From an uncultured Oscillospiraceae bacterium (GTDB taxonomy: Bacteria > Bacillota > Clostridia > Oscillospirales > Oscillospiraceae), in NCBI GenBank assembly GCA_934565415.1, contig CAKTHQ010000007.1, positions 1-64,000 on the forward strand: a stretch of DNA of 64,000 nucleotides. The letters are read 5' to 3'. The translations under genes were made by a program, and so were the position numbers. This document shows positions 1 through 7,931 of the stretch, piece by piece. Under the pieces are notes generated by a model, which ran no database searches, was not told the DNA's origin, and saw nothing but the letters and a program-made list of their open reading frames with translations. Every line of letters begins with the position of its first letter. Position 1 is the first letter of the stretch.

Positions 1-3
1 ATG

Positions 4-70
4 CCCCTTTAGGGGTGAAGCCTGTAATGACCCTTCTAGGGTCTGTGCAAACCACCACTTTAGTGGTGGT
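4..70. repeat. three consecutive short perfect hairpins at the left edge
   Basis: Three small palindromes follow each other: 4-15 (cccc/gggg), 30-42 (accct/agggt) and 51-70 (accaccact/agtggtggt). The last lies just past the stop of the minus-strand nucleotidyltransferase and could be a weak terminator for it, although the T-run after it on that strand is only three bases. Tandem small hairpins are also typical of the subterminal ends of IS200/IS605-type elements, so the edge of such an element may lie to the left. The left flank is not visible. Confidence 0.4.
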
Positions 71-76
71 TATGAT

Positions 77-979
77 TTACAGGTCGCTGTATAGGTCCTC
101 TTTGTACATTCCGGCGGCAATCAGCTGGCGGAAGCTTTCGGTGACGGCTGCCTTATCGGCAGCGTAGGTTACACCGAACCACTTATCGTGGGTGGGCAGC
201 ACCTGAACCGTCAGAGCATTCTTTTGCAGAAGCTGACCGATGAGGATGGGCAGCAGATACTCGGATTTCAGGGGATCGGCGGGGACATCGGTTTCGAAGA
301 AGACTTTGAAGTTTTCCTCCAGAGTATCCAGGAAGGCGGGGGACAGGCCCCACAGGTTCATGGAAACAAAGCTGTCCGGGTCCAGCTGCACACCGTTGGC
401 CGTGGCATCGCTTTGGATGTTTTTGGTTTCCACCACATTGGTAAGGTAACCGTCTTTTACTTGGCAGATGCCCCGGGTTACGCCGCCGTTGTCGGACAGG
501 GTATTCTTGAGGATAAAACCCGCCATACAGAAGGCGTTGTCCGCATGGTCCTGGCACAGGTAGTCGTGAATATCCTTGTAGATGCTCTTGCCGTAGTAGT
601 CATCGGCATTGATGACGGCAAAGGGGGAATCGATGAGCTCTTTGGCGGCCAGAACAGCCTGACCGGTGCCCCAGGGCTTGGTGCGGCCTTCGGGGAGAAC
701 GCCGGGAATGTCGGCCAGGGACTGGAAGCAGTAGCCCACCTCCACGCCGTGGGCAGAGCACATGGCTTCGATTCGGTTGCCGATGATTTCCCGGAAATCG
801 TCCTCAATATCTTTGCGGATGATAAAAAGAATTTTATTGAAACCTGCCTCGATGGCATCGTGGATGGAATAGTCCATGATGATGTGACCGGAAGCATCCA
901 CACTGGCCAGCTGCTTGACACCGCTGCCGTATCGGCTGCCGATACCTGCGGCCATAATGACTAGGGTCGTCTTTTTCAA
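77..979 (-). CDS. sugar-phosphate nucleotidyltransferase (NTP_transferase fold)
   Basis: The 300-residue protein opens with the nucleotide-binding loop MAAGIGSRYGSGVKQL (residues 9-24), the signature of enzymes that join an NTP to a sugar 1-phosphate. An INADDYYG stretch (123-130) supplies the acidic metal-binding pair. The family makes activated sugars for cell-envelope polysaccharide. The loop has the relaxed GSRYG form seen in many uncharacterised clostridial relatives rather than a clear GalU, RmlA or GlmU signature, so the sugar is unknown. The start is TTG at 979, eight bases after AGGAGG. The gene appears monocistronic with its own promoter. Confidence 0.8.
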   Translation of the reverse strand: MKKTTLVIMAAGIGSRYGSGVKQLASVDASGHIIMDYSIHDAIEAGFNKILFIIRKDIEDDFREIIGNRIEAMCSAHGVEVGYCFQSLADIPGVLPEGRTKPWGTGQAVLAAKELIDSPFAVINADDYYGKSIYKDIHDYLCQDHADNAFCMAGFILKNTLSDNGGVTRGICQVKDGYLTNVVETKNIQSDATANGVQLDPDSFVSMNLWGLSPAFLDTLEENFKVFFETDVPADPLKSEYLLPILIGQLLQKNALTVQVLPTHDKWFGVTYAADKAAVTESFRQLIAAGMYKEDLYSDL

Positions 980-1022
980 AAGTGCGTCCTCCTTGTATGT
1001 GTTTGTTTGGACTGTCCCCTAT

Positions 1023-1051
1023 AGAATACCATGTTATGAGACAAATTGCAA
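1023..1051 (-). promoter_or_regulatory. candidate sigma-A promoter of the nucleotidyltransferase gene
   Basis: On the minus strand TTGCAA (1051-1046) is followed after 17 bases by TATTCT (1028-1023), about 45 bp upstream of the TTG start. Match to consensus is moderate. Confidence 0.4.
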
Positions 1052-1104
1052 GCGAAAACGGAGACTTTTTACGTAAGCCGGTGGAATATCTGCACCAATC
1101 CGGC

Positions 1105-2445
1105 TTAGAAATATCCGTACTTTTTCCGGTTTTTCAGAAGGAAGAAAACATCTACAATTAGGGCGCAGCTTTCCGTGGCAAAGGCCGCCAGCCACAGTCC
1201 GTTTGGACCGACCAGGCCGGGCAGCAGCAGGACCATACCGATTTGCAGCACCAGGGCCCGGCAGAAGGAGACGATGGCGGAGACGGTGCCGTTGTTCAGG
1301 GCCGTAAACAGGGAGGATACAAAGATATTGAAGCCGGCGAACAAAAAGGCCAGGCTGTAGAGCTTCATGGCGTTCCGGGTCAGAAGGAACAGAGCTTCAT
1401 CGTAGCCCACAAAGAGCTTTGCCAGGGGTCCGGCCATCAGGAATGCGGCCAGGGCCATAAGAATGCCCCAAATGCCCACCAGGAAGGTGCTTTTGCGGAA
1501 CATATTCCGGAGCTCCTTTTGGTTTTCGGCGCCGTAGTGGAAGCTGATGATGGGCGCTGAGCCGATGGAATAGCCCACAAAGATGGCTACAAAGATAAAG
1601 CCCACATACATAATGACGCCGTAGGCAGAGACACCGTCTTCCCCCAGAAAGTGCAGAAGCTGGAAGTTGTAAACCATGGCAGCCAGGGAGCCGGAAATAT
1701 TGCTCATGAGCTCCGAAGCGCCGTTGCCGCAGGCCTGCAGCAGAGGCTGGGCTTCCATGGGGGTGAAAAACAGATGCAGGGCGCTGCCGTTATCTTTATT
1801 CAGGAAGAATACCAGAGGGATGAGGCCACCCACTGTCTGGCTCAGGCCCGTTGCCAGAGCCGCACCGGCAAGCCCCCAGCGGAAAACGCCCACAAACAGG
1901 GCATCCAGCACCATATTGGTCAGGCCTGCCCCTACCGTGGCAATGAGCCCCAGCCGGGGCTGTTCGGCGGCAATCAGGAAGCTCTGGAACACATTCTGGA
2001 ACATAAAGGCCACGTTAAAGGAAATGACGATGTGTCCGTAGAGCACGCAGTCCGGCACCATTTCCTCGGTGGCACCCAAAAGCCTTGCGATGGGCTCCAT
2101 GAATACAAGCCCGACAACGGTCAGAAGCAGGCCCAGAATGGCGGTAAACTCGATGAGCTGGGAAAAATACCGCCTTGCCTGGTTCTTGTCGCCTGCTCCC
2201 AGGCACCGGGAGACAAGTGCCGTGCCGCCGGTGCCCACCATAAAGCCCATGCCGCCCAAAATCAGCAAAAAGGGCCAGATGAGGTTCAGGGCCGCAAAGG
2301 CGGTCTTGCCCGCAAAGTTAGAGATAAAAAAGCCGTCCACCACACTGTAGATGGAGGTAAATACCATCATGGCAATGGAAGGAAGGGTAAAACGGATCAG
2401 CCGCCCATAGGTAAAATGATCCGATAGCTGAATTTGGGGTTTCAT
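1105..2445 (-). CDS. MATE family multidrug/toxin efflux transporter
   Basis: A 446-residue, very hydrophobic protein with the two-repeat layout of the MATE family. The N-terminal part carries the usual VDGFFISNFAG and GGTALVSRCLGAGD motifs and the second half a matching copy (YSIGSAPIISFHYGAENQ). The family exports cationic drugs or toxic metabolites in exchange for Na+ or H+. The frame stays open upstream to 2766, but the real start is the ATG at 2445: it has an AAGGAG site and overlaps the marR stop as ATGA, which implies translational coupling. Co-transcription with a MarR repressor suggests ligand-induced efflux. Confidence 0.85.
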   Translation of the reverse strand: MKPQIQLSDHFTYGRLIRFTLPSIAMMVFTSIYSVVDGFFISNFAGKTAFAALNLIWPFLLILGGMGFMVGTGGTALVSRCLGAGDKNQARRYFSQLIEFTAILGLLLTVVGLVFMEPIARLLGATEEMVPDCVLYGHIVISFNVAFMFQNVFQSFLIAAEQPRLGLIATVGAGLTNMVLDALFVGVFRWGLAGAALATGLSQTVGGLIPLVFFLNKDNGSALHLFFTPMEAQPLLQACGNGASELMSNISGSLAAMVYNFQLLHFLGEDGVSAYGVIMYVGFIFVAIFVGYSIGSAPIISFHYGAENQKELRNMFRKSTFLVGIWGILMALAAFLMAGPLAKLFVGYDEALFLLTRNAMKLYSLAFLFAGFNIFVSSLFTALNNGTVSAIVSFCRALVLQIGMVLLLPGLVGPNGLWLAAFATESCALIVDVFFLLKNRKKYGYF

Positions 2446-2894
2446 AATTGCTCCTTTTCTTTGAGTTGCTCCAGGCCCTGGCGCAGGCCCTGCAAATAGC
2501 GTTCGTTGAGGAGGAGAAAGGTTTCCGCTTCTTCCGGGCCCCAGCTGTCCAGGATAGAGGTTTCCATATCCAATTCCACCACGGCGGTACGGGAAGCCAA
2601 TTTTTTTCCCGCAGGTGTCAGGCAGACCTTTTTCTGCTTCCCGCCCATGGCCTGAAGGGAGAGAAGCCCTTCCGCCTCCATTTTCCGCAAAGCGGAATTC
2701 AGGGTTTGCTTGCTCATACCGGTCAGCAGGCAGATCTGCCGCAGGCTGCAGCTTCCACCCTGGCACTGGGCGGTGTACAGGATGCCCAAAACACTGTCCG
2801 ATACCCCCAGATGCTGGGCCAGGTCGTGATATAAGCCGTTGATCTCACTGAGTACATTGTTCAGGCGGCTGACTTGGCGGTAATCCTTTTCCAT
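2442..2894 (-). CDS. MarR family transcriptional regulator
   Basis: A 150-residue winged-helix protein. The DNA-reading helix lies in residues 50-70 (SLRQICLLTGMSKQTLNSAL) and is followed by the wing (GGKQKKVCLTPAGKKL, about 83-98), as in MarR proteins that sense phenolic or other small ligands as dimers. It is the first gene of a two-gene operon with the MATE pump and shares ATGA with it, so it most likely represses its own operon. An inverted repeat overlapping its promoter supports autoregulation. Confidence 0.85.
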   Translation of the reverse strand: MEKDYRQVSRLNNVLSEINGLYHDLAQHLGVSDSVLGILYTAQCQGGSCSLRQICLLTGMSKQTLNSALRKMEAEGLLSLQAMGGKQKKVCLTPAGKKLASRTAVVELDMETSILDSWGPEEAETFLLLNERYLQGLRQGLEQLKEKEQL

Positions 2895-2907
2895 AGACGC
2901 TCCTTTG

Positions 2908-2955
2908 TCCGAAATCGTACTATCGGATATTATACAAATTGCTAAGAAATGTCAA
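2908..2955 (-). promoter_or_regulatory. marR-MATE promoter with inverted-repeat operator
   Basis: Minus-strand TTGACA (2955-2950) and TATAAT (2934-2929), spacing 15. Just downstream, TCCGA (2908-2912) and TCGGA (2923-2927) form an inverted repeat over the start-site region, the usual place for an autoregulatory MarR operator. That MarR binds here is inferred. Confidence 0.55.
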
Positions 2956-3011
2956 GGGGGAAATTTACAACCAGATCCGGGGCGTAAGCTGCGAGCCTAT
3001 GAATACTTCGG

Positions 3012-3289
3012 CAAATGGGGAGTTAACGGGGTAAACGGTAGGTACCGAAGGCAAGCTCTTCCCCCCCTCCTGCATGGAGGGGGTGGCCCGCAGGCCGGGG
3101 GTGGAGGGGACACCTAACGAAAGCCGGTAGGTTCGTTGAAAAAATCAGCCTAAATTCAGAAAATGCAACTCATCCAACTGCAAGAAAATATAGTTCCTGG
3201 TCCCCTCCACCCCCGCCCACTGCGGTGGGCACCCCCTCCATGCAGGAGGGGGAAGGAGTTTCTCTGTCAACCCCACAAATCCTTATTTG
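3012..3289. repeat. MITE-like palindromic element, copy A (278 bp)
   Basis: The element starts CAAATGGGGAG and ends, inverted, with ATCCTTATTTG. Internally it carries two arms with the sequence family GGTCCCCTCCACCCCC...CTCCATGCAGGAGGGGG facing each other, so most of it can fold into a long hairpin. Related copies are at 25500-25606 and 27855-28152. There is no coding capacity. It fills most of the gap between marR and the PTS operon; the remaining bases 2956-3011 show nothing recognisable. Confidence 0.7.
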
Positions 3290-3309
3290 CCAAACGCCTC
3301 GGTTTGCGC

Positions 3310-3343
3310 AAAAAAATCCCCCCAAGCGGACTGCTTGGGGGGA
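3310..3343 (-). terminator. rho-independent terminator of the PTS operon
   Basis: A GC-rich stem (CCCCCCAAG/CTTGGGGGG, 3318-3342) is followed on the minus strand by seven T, about 40 bp past the EIICB stop. Confidence 0.85.
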
Positions 3344-3381
3344 CGGACTCTATCTGTGTGGGCCACAGGAAGGTCGATGGC

Positions 3382-4875
3382 TTACTTTACGAGCTTCTTG
3401 AACTCGTCGTAAACGAACTGGACCTTGGGTCCGATGATGACCTGCACGGAGGTCTTGCCCGGACGGATGACGCCGGCGGCGCCGGAGGCCTTGATCTTAG
3501 CCTCGTTGACCAGCAGACGGTCCTTTACTTCCAGACGCAGACGGGTGATGCAGTGATCGACACTAGCAACGTTGTCCTTGCCGCCCAGGCCTTCCAGAAT
3601 GACGGAAGCCATAGCGGTGTAGTCGTTGTTGGCCAGCTCGATCTTCAGCTCGCCCTCCTGGTCGTCCTCACGGCCGGGGGTCTTCAGATCCCACTTCTTG
3701 ATGGCGAAGTAGAACACGGCGAAGAATACCACGAAGGCAGCGATGCCCATGGGGATGATCAGCCAGGTCTTGGCAGCGGCGGGCAGGCTAGCGGAGAACA
3801 GCAGGTCGGTAGCACCGGCGGAGAAGCAGAAGCCGGCGCGGAAGCCCAGAGCCACAGTGATGGCGGCGAAGATGCCGTACAGAGCGGCGTAGACAACGTA
3901 CAGGGGGAATGCCAGGAACATGAAAGCGAACTCGAAGGGCTCGGTAACGCCGCACAGGAAAGCACAGACAGCAGCCGCGCCAACCAGGCCGATGGCGGCC
4001 TTCTTCTTGTTGGACTTGGCGGTGGCGATCATAGCGCAGGCAGCGCCGGGGATACCGAACATCATGCAGGGGAAGAAGCCGGCCATGTAGGAGCCCACGG
4101 ACCAGTTGATCACGGTGCCGTTGGCCATGGTGTCGCCCTCAACCAGAGCGCCCCAGTAAGCAGTCAGGTCGCCCAGGCCGATGGTGTCGAACCAGAACAC
4201 GTTGTTCAGAGCGTGATGCAGGCCGGTGGGGATCAGCAGACGGTTCAGGAAGGCATACAGGCCAACACCGACAACGCCCAGACCCTTGATGCCGTTGCCC
4301 ACGGCGACCAGAGCGCCGAAGACCACGGGCCACACGAACAGCAGGATGGCGGAAACAACGATGGACACGAGGCCGGTGACGATAGCAACGGAGTGCTTGC
4401 CGCCGAAGAAGGCCAGCACGTCAGGCAGCTTGGTGTTCTTGAACTTGTTGTAGCAGGTAGCGCCGATGATACCGGACAGGATGCCGGTGAAGGGGTTGGC
4501 GATCTTGGAGAAAGCCACGGCGTTGACTTCGGAAGCCATCATGCCGGGGGCGATGACGCTGACCACGCCGGTGGACAGCAGATTGGTGATCATCAGCCAG
4601 GAAACCAGACCGGCCAGACCAGCGGTGCCGTCGCTCTCCTCGGCCAGGCCTACGGCCACGCCGATGGCGAACAGGATAGCCATGTTGTCGATCAGGGCGC
4701 CGCCTGCTTTGATCAGGAAGAAGCCCAGTACGTAAGCGAAGCCTTCAGTAGCGCCGGTAGCGCCCATGACGGCGGGAGCCAGGGCGTAGCCCAGACCCAT
4801 CAGAATGCCGCAGATAGGAAGCACAGCCACAGGCAGCATAAGCGCCTTGCCAAGCTTCTGCAGAGATTTCATCAT
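3382..4875 (-). CDS. nagE: PTS system glucose/N-acetylglucosamine-type EIICB
   Basis: A 497-residue membrane permease of the PTS glucose superfamily. Residues 1 to about 400 form the EIIC channel, including GLHHALNNVFWF and GFFPCMMFGIPGAA, and the C-terminal 80 residues are an EIIB domain with HCITRLRLEV, whose Cys takes the phosphate from EIIA. It imports and phosphorylates a hexose. The loop after LHHALN resembles NagE/NagP more than PtsG, so GlcNAc is the better guess, but glucose is possible. No EIIA is fused; it is encoded immediately upstream. I take the ATG at 4875 (AGGAGG nine bases before it) rather than the longer frame to 4941. Confidence 0.8.
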   Translation of the reverse strand: MMKSLQKLGKALMLPVAVLPICGILMGLGYALAPAVMGATGATEGFAYVLGFFLIKAGGALIDNMAILFAIGVAVGLAEESDGTAGLAGLVSWLMITNLLSTGVVSVIAPGMMASEVNAVAFSKIANPFTGILSGIIGATCYNKFKNTKLPDVLAFFGGKHSVAIVTGLVSIVVSAILLFVWPVVFGALVAVGNGIKGLGVVGVGLYAFLNRLLIPTGLHHALNNVFWFDTIGLGDLTAYWGALVEGDTMANGTVINWSVGSYMAGFFPCMMFGIPGAACAMIATAKSNKKKAAIGLVGAAAVCAFLCGVTEPFEFAFMFLAFPLYVVYAALYGIFAAITVALGFRAGFCFSAGATDLLFSASLPAAAKTWLIIPMGIAAFVVFFAVFYFAIKKWDLKTPGREDDQEGELKIELANNDYTAMASVILEGLGGKDNVASVDHCITRLRLEVKDRLLVNEAKIKASGAAGVIRPGKTSVQVIIGPKVQFVYDEFKKLVK

Positions 4876-4977
4876 AAAGAAAATCCTCCTTCGATTCTTC
4901 TTTTCGCCTCCGGAAAATCCGGAAGCATGCCTATCATTCAAGACCGTCGGCCCACAACGGTCTTTATGGCCTAAAAT

Positions 4978-5478
4978 TTACTTACCCAGCTTGATGACCA
5001 CATCACCGGCAGCCACATCCTGGCCGGTAACGGTTTCAAACCTGGTGTACTCGTCGCTGTTGCAGATGAGTACGGGGGTGATGGGGTTCAGACCCTTTGC
5101 CTTCAGAACCTCCAGGTCTACCTCGATGAGCAGGTCACCCTTTTTGACCTTCTGCTCATTCTGGGCGTGGATGGTAAAGCCTTCGCCCTTCAGGCCTACG
5201 GTTTCCAGGCCCACATGGACCAGGACCTCGGCTCCATTGTCTGCGGTCAGGCTTACGGCATGGCCGGTATCGAACATGACGCTGACGGTGCCGTCGCAGG
5301 GGGCGTAGATTTTCCCGTCGCTGGGGAGAATGGCAATGCCCTTGCCCAGCATTCCGGAGGAGAAGGTGGGGTCCGGAACTTCGGTTACATCCACAGCCTT
5401 ACCGGCTACCGGTGCATAAATCTCATTGGCAGGGGCTTCCGCCTTTGCGCCGCCAAAAAGCTTGGAAAAAAATCCCAT
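4978..5478 (-). CDS. crr: PTS EIIA, glucose family (Crr-like)
   Basis: A 166-residue cytoplasmic phosphocarrier. The fold-defining stretches are YAPVAGKAVDVTEVPDPTFS, GHAVSLTADNGAEVL and VLVHVGLETV, the last holding the histidine that is phosphorylated by HPr; the HAVSL histidine is the usual partner. It passes phosphate to the EIIB cysteine of the permease encoded 100 bp downstream. In low-GC Gram-positives carbon control runs mainly through CcpA/HPr-Ser-P, so a regulatory role like the enterobacterial one is not implied. First gene of the two-gene operon; ATG start with a modest AAAGGAA site. Confidence 0.88.
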   Translation of the reverse strand: MGFFSKLFGGAKAEAPANEIYAPVAGKAVDVTEVPDPTFSSGMLGKGIAILPSDGKIYAPCDGTVSVMFDTGHAVSLTADNGAEVLVHVGLETVGLKGEGFTIHAQNEQKVKKGDLLIEVDLEVLKAKGLNPITPVLICNSDEYTRFETVTGQDVAAGDVVIKLGK

Positions 5479-5907
5479 TGCAAATCATTCCTTTCTCTCC
5501 GCCGGAGATTCCCACGAAAAAAGCACCTATCTGGCATATGCTTCAGATCGGCGCTGGCCTCCTTGCCTTCCTTTCCCGGGGGAAGTCGATATGCGGCGGA
5601 ATTATCAATTTCACCACTAAGGTATCACACTGTTCATAATAAGTCAATAATTATAAAAGCATAATTTAACTTTTTGGAGACTCCTCTAAATTTTTATCAA
5701 ATTTTTTGCTATTTTGTCCATGTCTTTGAAAAGGAGACTTCGTGCACCCTGCTGTGTTTCTTTCGCTTTTCTTCGATTCCTTTGTCTCTTTTTTCCATAA
5801 TCCCTGGCTCTTTTACATCCGTCCATCAGCTGCGGTCAAATGGATGCGTATTGTTTTCAAAACTGTATTTATCATTTTGTCTTCTTTTTCCGGCTTTTTA
5901 CCGCTGC
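5479..5907. other. AT-rich intergenic region between crr and mutY, no gene
   Basis: About 430 bp, T-rich on the plus strand and without a credible reading frame. It should hold the crr promoter: TTGACT lies on the minus strand at 5650-5645, but the -10 candidate 17 bases on (TACCTT) is poor. I see no convincing antiterminator (RAT) or cre palindrome. Confidence 0.5.
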
Positions 5908-5937
5908 TTGACAGGGCTTTCCGGGATGGTGTAAAAT
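5908..5937 (+). promoter_or_regulatory. sigma-A promoter of mutY-PHP
   Basis: TTGACA (5908-5913) and TAAAAT (5932-5937) with 18-bp spacing, 24 bp before the mutY ATG. Confidence 0.7.
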
Positions 5938-5960
5938 AGGGAAAAAGATTGGAGGTCCCC

Positions 5961-7004
5961 ATGGACGATATACTATCTGCCCTGCCCCGGGTATTGCCGG
6001 GGTGGTACGAAGAAAATAAGCGCATTCTCCCCTGGCGGCAGACCCGGGATCCCTACAGAATCTGGGTGTCGGAGATCATGCTCCAGCAGACCCGGGTGGA
6101 GGCGGTAAAGGGCTACTACAGCCGCTTTTTAAATGCTCTGCCCAGGGTAGAGGCCCTGGCTGCCTGTGACGACGATACCCTGCACAAGCTATGGGAGGGC
6201 CTGGGCTACTACAGCCGGGTGCGGAACCTGAAAAAATGCGCCCAGGTGCTGTGCCAGGAATATAACGGCGTGTTTCCCAAGGACCATGACCGGATCCTGG
6301 CTCTGCCCGGCATCGGCCCTTATACCGCCGGAGCAATTTGCTCCATTGCCTTTGACCTGCCCACCCCGGCGGTGGACGGAAATGTGCTGCGGCTTCTCTC
6401 CCGGCTTCGGGATGACGACCGTCCCATTGACGATCCAAAGGTCCGGGTAGAGGTCACGGAGGCGCTGGAAAAGGTCTATCCCGAGGAGGCCGGGACCTTT
6501 ACCCAGGCCCTTATGGAGCTGGGGGCTACCCTCTGCGGGCCCAATCGGGAGCCTCAGTGCGACGGGTGCCCCTGCAGGGACTTCTGCCTGGGGAATTTGC
6601 ACGGCACTGCCGCCGGGCTGCCCAAAAAGTCCCCCCAAAAGCCCAAGCGGCTGGAAGAAAAGACCGTATTTATTCTCCGCTGCGGGAACCGGTATGCTTT
6701 GCGGAAGCGGGAAAACAAGGGACTTCTGGCAGGCCTGTGGGAATTTCCAAACATCCGGGGCATTTTAGAGCCCCAGCAGGCCCTGGAGAAGCTGGAAGAA
6801 GTGGGCCTTGTTCCCAGGCAGCTGGAAAAGGCTGTCCGCCGGAAACACATTTTTACCCACATCATCTGGGATATGCAGGGTATTTATGCCGAAGTGGAAA
6901 ATACCGCCCCGAACCTTGTATGGATGACGGCAGAGGAAATAGACGCTGCCGCCGCATTGCCCACTGCCTTTAGACTCTTTTGGGAGGAGGAACATCATGT
7001 TTGA
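5961..7004 (+). CDS. mutY: A/G-specific adenine DNA glycosylase
   Basis: A 347-residue base-excision enzyme that removes adenine mispaired with 8-oxoguanine. Visible elements are the catalytic Glu38 in SEIMLQQT, the helix-hairpin-helix LPGIGPYTAGA (115-125), the catalytic Asp139 in VDGNV, the 4Fe-4S cysteines 192, 200, 203 and 209, and a C-terminal MutT-like domain (from about 225, with LLAGLWEFPN) that recognises the oxidised base. The first Cys spacing is seven residues rather than the E. coli six; I believe this occurs in other clostridial MutYs. ATG at 5961 follows GGAGGT; an upstream in-frame TTG overlaps the ribosome site. The next gene overlaps the end by eight bases. Confidence 0.92.
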   Translation: MDDILSALPRVLPGWYEENKRILPWRQTRDPYRIWVSEIMLQQTRVEAVKGYYSRFLNALPRVEALAACDDDTLHKLWEGLGYYSRVRNLKKCAQVLCQEYNGVFPKDHDRILALPGIGPYTAGAICSIAFDLPTPAVDGNVLRLLSRLRDDDRPIDDPKVRVEVTEALEKVYPEEAGTFTQALMELGATLCGPNREPQCDGCPCRDFCLGNLHGTAAGLPKKSPQKPKRLEEKTVFILRCGNRYALRKRENKGLLAGLWEFPNIRGILEPQQALEKLEEVGLVPRQLEKAVRRKHIFTHIIWDMQGIYAEVENTAPNLVWMTAEEIDAAAALPTAFRLFWEEEHHV

Positions 7005-7785
7005 CTATCACATTCACTCCGCCGTCTCCTTCGACGGCCACGACTCCGGCCTGGCCCTGGCCACCGCTGCCAAGGAAAAGGGCCTGCAGGAAATCTGTTT
7101 TACGGACCATGTGGACTTTGACCCCCTGGCCGTGACCCAGACCATGGTTTTCGATGTCAACGCCTATAACAGGGAATATGACCGTCTGGAGGTCCCGGGC
7201 CTGAAAATCCGCCGGGGCATGGAGTTTGGCCTGCTGGAAAACAACCAGTCCCTGCTTTTGCAGCGGCTGAGCCAGCGGCACTACGATTTCGTATTGGGCA
7301 GCGTCCACTTTGTCCATGGCCTGGATGTATATTTCCAGGAATACTGGCAGGGGAAGATCCCCGGGGATGCCCAGCGGGACTTTTTGGAGGAGACCTTAAA
7401 GCGGGTTAAGGTCCACGAGGACTATGATGTGCTGGCCCACCTGACCTTTTTAATGAAGTCTCCCTTCAATCCCACCCGGTCGCCTCTGGAATATGCTGCC
7501 CACCGGGAGGTACTGGACGAAATTCTAAAAACCCTGGCAGACAAGGGCAAGGGGCTGGAAATGAACACCAGCGGCGTGGACCGGAGCGTAGGTTATCTTC
7601 CTACGGTGGACTTTTTCAAGCGCTTCAAGGAGCTGGGCGGCGAGATTGTCACCGTCGGCAGTGATGCCCACCGGTGCGATCGGGTGGGGCAGTATTGCTT
7701 TGATGCCGCTTCGATGCTGGGGGATATTTTCGGCTATGTCTGTACCTTCGAAAACCGGCAGCCCATATTCCACAAATTAAAGTAA
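6997..7785 (+). CDS. PHP-domain phosphatase, histidinol-phosphatase (HisJ/HisK) family
   Basis: A 262-residue PHP-fold metallo-phosphoesterase. The metal ligands are evident: DYHIHS (His5, His7), FTDHVDF (near 35-41), VLGSVHFVHG, and SDAHRCDR near the C-terminus. Family members hydrolyse L-histidinol phosphate in histidine synthesis. Here the gene is translationally coupled to mutY, not to his genes, so the physiological substrate is less certain. Length is normal for the family. Confidence 0.75.
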   Translation: MFDYHIHSAVSFDGHDSGLALATAAKEKGLQEICFTDHVDFDPLAVTQTMVFDVNAYNREYDRLEVPGLKIRRGMEFGLLENNQSLLLQRLSQRHYDFVLGSVHFVHGLDVYFQEYWQGKIPGDAQRDFLEETLKRVKVHEDYDVLAHLTFLMKSPFNPTRSPLEYAAHREVLDEILKTLADKGKGLEMNTSGVDRSVGYLPTVDFFKRFKELGGEIVTVGSDAHRCDRVGQYCFDAASMLGDIFGYVCTFENRQPIFHKLK

Positions 7786-7855
7786 ATTTTCTTGTTGGAA
7801 ATACACAGTTTGTTCGCCTTCTGCGGCTGTTTGCATTCATCACACATACAGATTT

Positions 7856-7895
7856 CCCCGGGATTCTTGACAAAGAACCCCGGGGATACTATACT
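7856..7895 (+). promoter_or_regulatory. promoter with a 30-bp palindrome over the -35 box
   Basis: TTGACA (7867-7872) and TATACT (7890-7895), spacing 17, lie upstream of the hydrolase/ATP-grasp/ABC operon. A near-perfect inverted repeat (CCCCGGG-A-TTCTT, four-base loop, AAGAA-C-CCCGGGG; 7856-7885) is centred on the -35 element. It could be a repressor operator or the terminator of the PHP gene, but no T-run follows. Confidence 0.6.
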
Positions 7896-7931
7896 ATTCT
7901 GGTCTATTTTACAGGATAAGGAATTGATGCC

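Noticed and set aside
1105..2766. MATE protein with a 107-residue N-terminal extension
   Set aside because: The extension overlaps marR in another frame; the ATG at 2445 has a ribosome site and ATGA coupling.
3012..3289. large palindrome read as a terminator
   Set aside because: A separate T-run terminator serves the PTS operon, and the same element recurs elsewhere with defined ends.
3163..4974. 603-residue plus-strand frame over the PTS permease
   Set aside because: Asp/Gly/Gln-rich shadow that begins inside the MITE-like repeat; no motif.
6536..6590. MutY iron-sulfur site judged defective because of a seven-residue first spacing
   Set aside because: All four cysteines are present and, as I recall, clostridial MutYs often have this spacing.
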